64,000 nucleotides of DNA from a virus. The DNA lies in the IMG/VR virus record IMGVR_UViG_3300024354_000015, positions 1 to 64,000 of that record; one strand, 5' to 3'. The notes under the pieces are model-generated. The model had not been told where the DNA came from and made no database searches. It saw only the letters and a program-made list of their open reading frames with translations. The position numbers and the translations under genes are program-made. This document shows, piece by piece, positions 48,883-54,755 of the stretch; position 1 is the stretch's first letter, and every line of letters begins with the position of its first letter.

Positions 48883-49092
48883 AAATAAGTTGTCTGGCTA
48901 CTGATCCTCATCAGCCCCAGACTGGGCTGTTACTCCGTCCTCTACATTTACTTCTGGCAAGGCGTAGTACCCACCTACGATTTTTCAAGTCGCCCATATA
49001 GCGGGCCTTGAGGCTATCATCGTATGAGCCCTGGCATTATGGTGAAGCCAATTTACCCCCAGTTAATAACGTAGATGGGACTACGAGGTTCT
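48883..49092 (-). ncRNA. Structured non-coding stretch after tRNA-Thr(UGU)
   Basis: About 210 bases without a gene. Hairpin CAGCCC-AGTCTG-GGGCTG at 48912-48929 and a nested stem TCAAG-GCCC-...-GGGC-GA-CTTGA at 48985-49011. It sits between a tRNA and a terminator, so it is likely transcribed as a stable RNA tail. Confidence 0.5.
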
Positions 49093-49168
49093 TGGTGCCG
49101 CCGAAAGGAATCGAACCCTCGACATCCTGATTACAAATCAGGCGCTCTACCAACTGAGCTACAGCGGC
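49093..49168 (-). tRNA. tRNA-Thr(UGU)
   Basis: Acceptor GCCGCTG/CGGCGGC, anticodon stem CCTGA/TCAGG with loop TTTGTAA, T-loop TTCGATT, encoded CCA. Confidence 0.95.
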
Positions 49169-49174
49169 TAGAAA

Positions 49175-49444
49175 TTAATCTTTAACTCGTACTTGTGTTA
49201 CTGTATTTTCCTGATGTTCAATGTGTGGTTCTTGTTTTACAGGTTCTTTAACTTCCTTGGCAGGTTGTTCAAAGTTTCCTGATATAACATCCTTTATACT
49301 CTGCGGCACAATACTCCAGCTTAAAGGCTTCCACCATCTGTGAATCATATTGTTAATTAAAATTGCACAACCTGCTACTATCATACAGGCCACGCTAATC
49401 AATAAAGTACTTGTTACAAAATTTGTTGCTACTGTAATATCCAT
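49175..49444 (-). CDS. Single-pass membrane protein with charged tail, 89 aa
   Basis: N-terminal transmembrane segment (TLLISVACMIVAGCAILINN, about 13-32), then a Trp-rich interface and a long Glu/Lys/Gln tail. Similar layout to small phage membrane or spanin-like proteins, but no lipobox. Function unknown. Confidence 0.6.
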   Translation of the reverse strand: MDITVATNFVTSTLLISVACMIVAGCAILINNMIHRWWKPLSWSIVPQSIKDVISGNFEQPAKEVKEPVKQEPHIEHQENTVTQVRVKD

Positions 49445-49507
49445 AATTTTTTCCTAACTGCCTTACATTATACTTGAAAATACATTTAACACAAGTTTTT
49501 TGAACAA

Positions 49508-49729
49508 CTACCTGGAATAACGCCTTATATGATGAAATATTGGGCGCCTAGCTTTTCTTGATCCAGGGTCTCCTCCAACTACAAGAAACATCCCCTGTTT
49601 AAGACCGCGACTGTGTTTATCTACAAAATAGGCTAGGCCGCGATTGGTAGTCCTAATTAAACATTCGTTGTAATCATTAGTGACCATATAAATCTCTAGT
49701 CCAGTGTTATCATAGTCAACATAAATCAT
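49508..49729 (-). CDS. Small protein, 73 aa
   Basis: 73 residues: beta-rich start (MIYVDYDNTGLEIYMVTNDY), then LKQGMFLVVGGDPGSRK and a basic end. A late-promoter-like AATAAATA box is five bases before the ATG. Ends in TAG. Function unknown. Confidence 0.55.
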   Translation of the reverse strand: MIYVDYDNTGLEIYMVTNDYNECLIRTTNRGLAYFVDKHSRGLKQGMFLVVGGDPGSRKARRPIFHHIRRYSR

Positions 49730-49826
49730 CCAAATATTTATTTTACATTATTATCGATTAGGACCAGTAAGTACACTACAAGAATAAAAACTGCGATTGC
49801 CCCATTTTGTTTCCCCTTAAAGTAAC

Positions 49827-49902
49827 TGGAGCGGGCGATCAGGTTCGAACTGACGACATTTACCTTGGCAAGGTAACGCTCTACCAACTGAGCTACGCCC
49901 GC
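49827..49902 (-). tRNA. tRNA-Gly(GCC)
   Basis: Acceptor GCGGGCG/CGCCCGC, anticodon stem TTACC/GGTAA with loop TTGCCAA, T-loop TTCGAAC, encoded CCA. Nearly the same acceptor half as tRNA-Gly(UCC). Confidence 0.95.
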
Positions 49903-49909
49903 ATTGTTT

Positions 49910-50002
49910 TGGTACTTGGGGAGGGATTCGAACCCTCTCTAACCGCCCATCTAGCGTATCGAGGTTATAAATCTCGTCGTGCTACCGTTACACTACCCAA
50001 GT
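49910..50002 (-). tRNA. Class II tRNA with anticodon UAU (Ile-type codon AUA)
   Basis: 93 bases: acceptor ACTTGGG/CCCAAGT, long 22-base variable arm, T-loop TTCGAAT, encoded CCA. The only sensible anticodon stem (CGAGA/CCTCG, one A-C pair) leaves loop TTTATAA and anticodon UAU. A class II body with an Ile anticodon is unexpected. Amino-acid identity is uncertain. Confidence 0.7.
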
Positions 50003-50012
50003 ATAAATTATT

Positions 50013-50249
50013 TTACTGAGTCCATTTAAGGACGAAAAGAACTTGATCTCGCTCCCAGCGGAAAGCGACACCTATATTGTAAATTTGATCAGTGGGTTCA
50101 AAAGCCCAGTTAGAATATCTAGGGCCCACATTAGAGGTCAACCAGTTTTCCACGGAGTATAACCCCCAGACCCAGTCCAGTTGCGCATCGGGCATCTGTG
50201 GCCAGGGTATTTCCGCTCGGTACTGGAAGATATGCCAATCCCATAACAT
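50013..50249 (-). CDS. Small Trp-rich protein of the F-x-L-x-W family, 78 aa
   Basis: 78 residues with ten or more Trp/Tyr, ending VAFRWERDQVLFVLKWTQ, the C-terminal motif also found at 16490, 16760 and 18141. TATAAATA lies five bases before the ATG. Function unknown. Confidence 0.62.
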   Translation of the reverse strand: MLWDWHIFQYRAEIPWPQMPDAQLDWVWGLYSVENWLTSNVGPRYSNWAFEPTDQIYNIGVAFRWERDQVLFVLKWTQ

Positions 50250-50254
50250 AAAAA

Positions 50255-50262
50255 TATTTATA
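50255..50262 (-). promoter_or_regulatory. T4-type late promoter box, five bases from the ATG
   Basis: TATAAATA on the minus strand followed by TTTTT and ATG 50249. Confidence 0.55.
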
Positions 50263-50281
50263 AGATTGGCAAGATACTTTG

Positions 50282-50354
50282 AAGCGGGTGCTGGATTCGA
50301 ACCAACGATCTTCAGGTTATGAGCCTAACGGGATGACCTCTTCCCTAACCCGCA
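50282..50354 (-). tRNA. tRNA-Met(CAU), initiator-like
   Basis: Anticodon stem TTAGG/CCTGA with loop CTCATAA, followed by AGATCGTTGGTTCGAATCC as in bacterial tRNA-fMet. The first acceptor pair is open (U1-U72), an initiator hallmark. CCA is not encoded, unlike most tRNAs here. The three G-C pairs of a classical initiator anticodon stem are incomplete, so the call is tentative. Confidence 0.7.
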
Positions 50355-50365
50355 TCAAAGTATCC

Positions 50366-50443
50366 TGGAGCATCGGGCTGGATTCGAACCAGCGAATCGA
50401 AGGTTTTGCAGACCCCGCCATTAGGCCTCTCTGGTACCGATGC
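50366..50443 (-). tRNA. tRNA-Cys(GCA)
   Basis: Acceptor GCATCGG/CCGATGC, anticodon loop CTGCAAA, T-arm GCTGG-TTCGAAT-CCAGC, encoded CCA with U discriminator. Confidence 0.94.
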
Positions 50444-50624
50444 ATAGGTTGGAGGCTTATTACCTCCTAGATGTCCGTAGCGCATAGCGTCCTATACGTT
50501 CACTAGTAAATTCTAGCTATACCCCAACTACAGGCCGGACTATCTTTATTACATAAAATTTTTACGTCTAAACAACTGTTGCCATTTCCATTTAATATAA
50601 TGTGGCCATTCACGTAGAGGAAAT

Positions 50625-50816
50625 TTAAACAAGATATTCTTTCTCTTTAATATAATTGACTGTATTGAAACCAGCTACAATAAGCCAACCCAGTGTTGCA
50701 CTAAAATATCCAGACACTGCTGGCATATTCCCCTGCACATAATACGTGCCTATACCAATCGCCCCCATTATTACTAAAAGCACGGGTACAATTATTTTTA
50801 ATATACTGCCTTTCAC
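50625..50816 (-). CDS. Small two-helix membrane protein, 63 aa
   Basis: Start codon GTG at 50816, overlapping the upstream TGA by two bases. Two hydrophobic segments (about 7-25 and 36-53) and a short Lys/Glu end. GWLIVAGFNTVNYIK is shared with the upstream gene (GWLIVSADEYTYFK), so the two are tandem paralogues. Possible holin-like or channel-like role; not shown. Confidence 0.6.
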   Translation of the reverse strand: MKGSILKIIVPVLLVIMGAIGIGTYYVQGNMPAVSGYFSATLGWLIVAGFNTVNYIKEKEYLV

Positions 50817-50992
50817 AATGTCCCTCTAGTCTTAAAATAGGTGTATTCGTCTGCGCTGACAATTAACCAACCAAACAGGGCTGTTACATTAGCCCATATC
50901 GCCATATCATTGTGTTGATGTACAGCCAAGGCAAGATTAAGAAAACACAAAATAAAAATGCTAGTAGGAACTGCAAGTCTTAGATACTTCAT
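50813..50992 (-). CDS. Small two-helix membrane protein, 59 aa
   Basis: MKYLRLAVPTSIFILCFLNL start, a second segment ALFGWLIVSADEYTYF, ending TRGTL. Paralogue of the next gene, with coupled translation. Not seen in larger annotations because of its size. Confidence 0.58.
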   Translation of the reverse strand: MKYLRLAVPTSIFILCFLNLALAVHQHNDMAIWANVTALFGWLIVSADEYTYFKTRGTL

Positions 50993-51015
50993 AATTATAC
51001 TCCTAGAAAAATTGT

Positions 51016-51089
51016 TGGCTCCGGAGGAGGGAATCGAACCCCCACTAACGGTTTTGGAGACCGCCGCACTGCCACTATACTACTCCGGA
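51016..51089 (-). tRNA. tRNA-Trp(CCA)
   Basis: Acceptor TCCGGAG/CTCCGGA, anticodon stem GCGGT/ACCGT with loop CTCCAAA, discriminator G, encoded CCA. U8-A9-G10 (51080-51082) is the TAG stop of the upstream membrane protein gene. Confidence 0.94.
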
Positions 51090-51337
51090 TCTTTAATCAT
51101 ACCAGAAATCATTGTACTACGACGTTCCTGAATCTCTTTAATTTTTTCTTCCGATTCCAACTGCGTTAAATTAATTGAATAGACTACCCAGATCATCCAG
51201 GCGAAAAAGGAAATTGTAAATAGACCAAAAAGTGTATCACTATCTAGCCTAAACAAGAGCATTACAAACAGAGGAGCCAGTGTAGCTATGGCAATCATAC
51301 CCACTGTGCGACCTGCTGCTCGAAGTTTAATGTTCAT
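51080..51337 (-). CDS. Two-helix membrane protein, 85 aa
   Basis: Two transmembrane segments (TVGMIAIATLAPLFVMLLF and LFGLFTISFFAWMIWVVY), then a Glu/Lys-rich coiled tail. The final codons (GAT CCG GAG TAG) are the first bases of tRNA-Trp. Function unknown; membrane lesion or lysis timing would be a guess. Confidence 0.65.
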   Translation of the reverse strand: MNIKLRAAGRTVGMIAIATLAPLFVMLLFRLDSDTLFGLFTISFFAWMIWVVYSINLTQLESEEKIKEIQERRSTMISGMIKDPE

Positions 51338-51423
51338 TATGAACTCCTACTTAGTTAATGAAGTTCACATATTACTTTAAGTTCTAATTTAAGTCAATAG
51401 GTATTGATAGTTTTTGAACATTC

Positions 51424-51513
51424 TGGCGGAAGTGGTAGGATTCGAACCCACGGACCATTTCTGATCGTCTGTTTTCAAGACAGGTGCATTAAACCGGACT
51501 CTGCCACACTTCC
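51424..51513 (-). tRNA. tRNA-Ser(UGA)
   Basis: Class II, 90 bases. Acceptor GGAAGTG/CACTTCC, anticodon loop CTTGAAA, long variable arm, T-loop TTCGAAT, discriminator G, encoded CCA. Confidence 0.94.
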
Positions 51514-51522
51514 TTTATTTTG

Positions 51523-52143
51523 TTATGCTAGACCCAATAATACAAATTTTTTAACTAAATCGTATTTGGCAAAATCAGTGCTGCAATGTAATTGGTTTTT
51601 ATGCCATCTAATAACATCGCCTGCTTGCCATTCTAAATCTCTATCAACTGGAAGATACTGTATTTGCTCTCGGGTTTCAGGCTTACAATGCGAAAAGTCT
51701 TCTAGATCTAGTGTATTTTTAACACCTAACCATTCACTGGGCATTGGTTCTCCCATTTCATAACGTTTTTCGTAAAATATATCAAATGTTACAGTACGTA
51801 ATTTAGGACTAGTAACGAGAGGTATCAACAAAAAACATTGATGGTTTTCTTCTGCTTTAAAAGTATAGGTATCGTCCCACCAAGCATAATTGTCTATATG
51901 TATAGTATAGGGTTGGATACATTCTTTGTAGCTACCGTTTTCAAAATGATGATCACCTATTAGAGCTTGTATCTTTGGTTTAATAAAAGTATGGGCAAAA
52001 CTATCTTCAATATGGTAATCAAGGTTTTTATCAAAATTTAAATAATTTTTTGTAGCTATTGGCTGATTTTTAAAAAAATTTAAAATTTGATTAACTTCTT
52101 CTTGAGAAAATATATTCTTATATAAGAAACTTTTATTTACCAT
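51523..52143 (-). CDS. 2OG-Fe(II) oxygenase-like protein, 206 aa
   Basis: YTIHIDNYAWWDDTYTF has the His-x-Asp pair. The distal His lies in GDVIRWHKNQLHCSTDF, and the core strands FLLIPLVTSP fit a double-stranded beta helix. It belongs to the group of small phage oxygenases with WWD motifs (see 35414). Substrate unknown. The stop is ten bases from tRNA-Ser(UGA). Confidence 0.68.
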   Translation of the reverse strand: MVNKSFLYKNIFSQEEVNQILNFFKNQPIATKNYLNFDKNLDYHIEDSFAHTFIKPKIQALIGDHHFENGSYKECIQPYTIHIDNYAWWDDTYTFKAEENHQCFLLIPLVTSPKLRTVTFDIFYEKRYEMGEPMPSEWLGVKNTLDLEDFSHCKPETREQIQYLPVDRDLEWQAGDVIRWHKNQLHCSTDFAKYDLVKKFVLLGLA

Positions 52144-52162
52144 ATATCATCACTTAATAATT

Positions 52163-52257
52163 TGGCGGAGCGTGTTGGATTCGAACCAACGATCCAGATT
52201 TTTGTCCAGATGCTTTCTTAGCAGGAAAGTGCCTTCGACCAACTCGGCCAACGCTCC
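52163..52257 (-). tRNA. tRNA-Ser(GCU)
   Basis: Class II, 95 bases. Acceptor GGAGCGT/ACGCTCC, anticodon stem CTTTC/GAAAG with loop CTGCTAA, discriminator G, encoded CCA. Confidence 0.94.
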
Positions 52258-52311
52258 GTATTTTTCTAGTATATAGCCAAACTCACTAATTGTAAAGTAT
52301 ATTTGGTGAAC

Positions 52312-52422
52312 TATTCTAAAACACACTAACGGATTCGAACCGTCCACCTTAAAGGCCCCCTTACGGCGGCCCGGCTGCGTCCAGAGCATAGGCGTGTACT
52401 TAGCCCAGTGTGCTTTAGAATA
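52312..52422 (-). ncRNA. Hairpin RNA element E with tRNA-like T-arm
   Basis: 111 bases. Arms TATTCTAAAGCACACT and AGTGTGTTTTAGAATA (minus strand) pair over all 16 positions with one G-U. Just inside the 3' arm is a T-arm-like ACGG-TTCGAAT-CCGT. The inner seven pairs (GCACACT/AGTGTGT) could serve as an acceptor stem, but no convincing anticodon arm is found. Member of the CACAYT/ARTGTG family. Confidence 0.6.
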
Positions 52423-52569
52423 ATGCGAGTTACCTCGCATTATGTTGGGGTCGACACCCCAACCAGTAGTCTTACTCTCAACGTTCTCGCCGTGATTTCA
52501 TATATACTGTCCGCCCGTTTAGCTTTTTATAGTGAGCAGTGGCCTCGTTCCACATTGCACTTTACTGCT
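52423..52569 (-). ncRNA. Non-coding stretch upstream of element E
   Basis: About 145 bases with no gene seen. Several short stems (for example around GCGAGGTAACTCGC at 52424-52437). Listed because it continues the structured block. Confidence 0.3.
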
Positions 52570-52734
52570 TTATCGCCTCTTTATTAGCCGACGTAATTCT
52601 TGATTAAGTTCTGTTTGCCTGCGCAAACGTTCCATTTTTTCTTTAAACAATTGTTCAAGCAATCGATCGTTAAAAACAAAATTACGTTCTTCTAACTTTT
52701 TTTGAAACGACAGAATTTCCTGTTCAGTTGTCAT
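52570..52734 (-). CDS. Small coiled-coil protein, 54 aa
   Basis: MTTEQEILSFQKKLEERNFV then a charged helix (FKEKMERLRRQTELNQELRR). Ribosome site AAAGGGAGAA directly upstream of the ATG. Likely a dimeric helix; function unknown. Confidence 0.55.
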   Translation of the reverse strand: MTTEQEILSFQKKLEERNFVFNDRLLEQLFKEKMERLRRQTELNQELRRLIKRR

Positions 52735-52751
52735 TTCTCCCTTTATATAAA

Positions 52752-52786
52752 CAAAAACCCCAGGGTTTCGAGTCCTGGGGTTTTGT
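52752..52786 (-). terminator. Rho-independent terminator
   Basis: On the minus strand AAAACCCCAGG pairs with CCTGGGGTTTT around an ACTCGAAAC-type loop, followed by T-rich sequence. Ends the transcript from the MazG-like gene. Confidence 0.85.
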
Positions 52787-52806
52787 AGAATTCTATTTAA
52801 TTACAA

Positions 52807-52929
52807 TTATAAGACTCTACAAAGCCCCTGGTCTAGATTACTAATCTCGCGTGTAATCGCAACCCAATAGCCAGCTGGCTGCACTGAGCAGGGTTTTGAT
52901 ATAAACAAGTGTTGTAGGTTAGTTTTCAT
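52807..52929 (-). CDS. Possible very small protein, 40 aa
   Basis: MKTNLQHLFISKPCSVQPAG then YWVAITREISNLDQGLCRVL. The frame fills the gap between the MazG-like gene and the terminator, but there is no clear ribosome site. Low confidence. Confidence 0.3.
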   Translation of the reverse strand: MKTNLQHLFISKPCSVQPAGYWVAITREISNLDQGLCRVL

Positions 52930-52967
52930 AATTGTCGTATTGTAAATTTATTTAGTCTTTTTGTCAA

Positions 52968-53240
52968 CTACTTTTTAAAAATATTTGAAAAAACTTGCAA
53001 TTTTTGCAATTTTGCTAGTCTAGCAACTTCTACTTCCTGGGAGTCTACAATATTATGCTCCATCATTAACTGTAGCATACACATTAGATCTCCCACTTCC
53101 TGGGTTAAAACCTGTCTGTGCGGAAGCCCACTTTTGTGTAATTTATCTATACCAAAACGAAAACACTTGCTGATTTCCTGTATGACTTCAGCGCATTCTT
53201 CCTGGGTGATTACAAGTATTTCTCTATCAGTTTCGTTCAT
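52968..53240 (-). CDS. MazG-like nucleotide pyrophosphohydrolase
   Basis: 90 residues. QEECAEVIQEISKCFRFG followed by TQEVGDLMCMLQLMME gives the ExxE...ExxD metal motif of the all-alpha NTP pyrophosphatases. Such enzymes clear aberrant nucleotides or lower (p)ppGpp in cyanophage infection models. Ends in TAG. Overlaps the next gene by 14 bases. Confidence 0.82.
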   Translation of the reverse strand: MNETDREILVITQEECAEVIQEISKCFRFGIDKLHKSGLPHRQVLTQEVGDLMCMLQLMMEHNIVDSQEVEVARLAKLQKLQVFSNIFKK

Positions 53241-53772
53241 TTTGTATTTCCAATATAAAATTTATTACTATGCGTCTTTTGTGCAGCAGGGGTGGTGTTC
53301 CTCTGTGCTGTAACCTAGAGGGAAACAATATACCACTATTAAACACAGGACTTGCCTGTTCTAAAATTGTTTCATTCTCATCATATATTATAGTGTCGCC
53401 ATCGCTAGTGGAAACATAATAAACAAAACTTCTATAGTCAGTAGAATCGTGATCAGTATGTATTTCGTTAGCTAGCTCCTGCTCGGACATTTGCATATTA
53501 GTTAACAAATTAGCTTTTGCCCTGAAAATATTTTTTATTTTTATATCTGCTTTGCTTTCAATACTTGCAAGTATGGGATCTAGCATACGTGCATAGGTTG
53601 AATTAATTGCTCCGTTGATATAAAAATTATGTGTAAACTGAAAATTTTTTAAACTGCTCACTTCTTGATCTGTGAGTGTATTTTCGTTCCAATACCAAGG
53701 AAAATAATCATCCCCTAGTTTATTTTCTATATAAATTGCAGTGGGTAAATCCAGCAAATTAGTTAGTAACAT
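53227..53772 (-). CDS. 2OG-Fe(II) oxygenase (prolyl-4-hydroxylase-like), 181 aa
   Basis: Start at ATG 53772; upstream codons are tRNA-Arg. EIHTDHDSTDYRSFVYYVS gives His-x-Asp. FPSRLQHRGTPP gives the distal His, and RRIVINFILEI the Arg strand, the usual small P4H-like fold of marine phages. Substrate unknown, possibly protein or small molecule. Confidence 0.8.
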   Translation of the reverse strand: MLLTNLLDLPTAIYIENKLGDDYFPWYWNENTLTDQEVSSLKNFQFTHNFYINGAINSTYARMLDPILASIESKADIKIKNIFRAKANLLTNMQMSEQELANEIHTDHDSTDYRSFVYYVSTSDGDTIIYDENETILEQASPVFNSGILFPSRLQHRGTPPLLHKRRIVINFILEIQNERN

Positions 53773-53778
53773 TGTGTA

Positions 53779-53853
53779 TGGTCCGGCGTGAGGGAATCGA
53801 ACCCCCATTCACAGTTTAGAAGACTGTTGTCCTATCCGTTGAACGAACGCCAG
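53779..53853 (-). tRNA. tRNA-Arg(UCU)
   Basis: Acceptor CTGGCGT/ACGCCGG, anticodon stem ACAGT/ACTGT with loop CTTCTAA, T-loop TTCGATT, encoded CCA. Confidence 0.94.
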
Positions 53854-53858
53854 ATAAT

Positions 53859-54434
53859 TTAATTACATTCTATATTAAAGGATAAAGATATCCTAGTAGA
53901 TGCAGTATTATTTAGATTAACTAGATGCTCCAAATATGCTGGAAACATTATCAATCTACCCTCAATAGGACGATAGGTTACTTTATCGTAGCCAAAAGGA
54001 TATGTCATTGCATTTAACCAGGGATTGGGGCTCTTAAACTGCAATGAGCCATCTTCTCCATTAGTCTGATAAAAATATACACCAGAAAACAAAAAAGGAA
54101 GGTGATTATGAGGGTATTGGAACCCTTGTTTTTTAGAAATATTCACCCAGCTTTCTTTAAGCCTTAATGTGTAATTTAAATCATAGGACTGGCAAAATAA
54201 AGTTGCCTGATCCATTATAACTGTTTTCAAAACTTCTAGCCCCAAATCTTCTATTAAGTTACAATCAGTTTTGTACTTAAATGAAGTTTCTACTGAATCA
54301 CCCCAGGGATTTCCAAGATCTAATTCGAGAATCTTGGGCATAGCTAGTTGTATTGAATCCTGAACTTTTTCAAATTCTTCCTCTGACAAATCGTAATACA
54401 GAACAGGTACACTAAACCAATTTTCGATTGTCAT
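53859..54434 (-). CDS. 2OG-Fe(II) oxygenase, cyanophage type, 191 aa
   Basis: GFQYPHNHLPFLFSGVYFYQ and RLIMFPAYLEHLVNLN plus TRISLSFNIECN match the widespread phage 'putative 2OG-Fe(II) oxygenase' family (His, His and Arg strands). A TATAAATT box six bases before the ATG suggests late expression. Substrate unknown. Confidence 0.85.
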   Translation of the reverse strand: MTIENWFSVPVLYYDLSEEEFEKVQDSIQLAMPKILELDLGNPWGDSVETSFKYKTDCNLIEDLGLEVLKTVIMDQATLFCQSYDLNYTLRLKESWVNISKKQGFQYPHNHLPFLFSGVYFYQTNGEDGSLQFKSPNPWLNAMTYPFGYDKVTYRPIEGRLIMFPAYLEHLVNLNNTASTRISLSFNIECN

Positions 54435-54470
54435 TTTGTAAATTTATAAAAAGTTAGCAGAACTATATTT

Positions 54471-54555
54471 TGGTGCGACTGGCCGGAATCGAACCGGCAC
54501 GCCTTGCGGCGGCAGATTTTAAGTCTGCTGTGTATACCGATTTCACCACAGTCGC
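54471..54555 (-). tRNA. tRNA-Leu(UAA)
   Basis: Class II. Acceptor GCGACTG/CAGTCGC, anticodon stem GCAGA/TCTGC with loop CTTAAAA, variable arm CGCCGCAAGGCG, T-loop TTCGATT, encoded CCA. Confidence 0.95.
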
Positions 54556-54601
54556 ATATTCATTATATTACAGCGTAGTTTATTTAGTGTCAAGAATTCT
54601 T

Positions 54602-54679
54602 TGGTGGGCCTTGTTGGAGTCGAACCAACTACCACCCGATTATGAGTCGGATGCTCTAACCACCGTGAGCTAAAGGCCC
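54602..54679 (-). tRNA. tRNA-Ile2(CAU), lysidine type
   Basis: Acceptor GGGCCTT/AAGGCCC, anticodon stem TCCGA/TCGGG with loop CTCATAA, T-loop TTCGACT, encoded CCA. Body sequence resembles bacterial tRNA-Ile(CAU), which TilS modifies to read AUA. Confidence 0.85.
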
Positions 54680-54755
54680 AGTGCTGCACAAGCAACAACC
54701 ACATTATGCACGATAAATATTTTAATGTCTAGCTCTTTCTTACCAATTTGGATAA

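Noticed and set aside
19330-51082. Full recoding of TAG as a sense codon because of the CUA tRNA
   Set aside because: Many genes, including uvsW and DUF458, end at TAG at the expected length of their family, and no gene is split by an in-frame TAG. Conditional suppression remains possible.
35950-52422. CRISPR array explanation for the repeated arms
   Set aside because: The repeats are inverted pairs far apart with unequal spacing, not direct repeats with uniform spacers; no cas gene is present.
35950-52422. Insertion sequence or MITE explanation for the hairpin elements
   Set aside because: No target-site duplications are visible, outer arm sequences differ while pairing is kept, and no transposase is present. 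RNA-level selection fits better.
52150-52440. Minus-strand 96-codon frame
   Set aside because: It is built from tRNA-Ser(GCU) and element E read through; not a gene.
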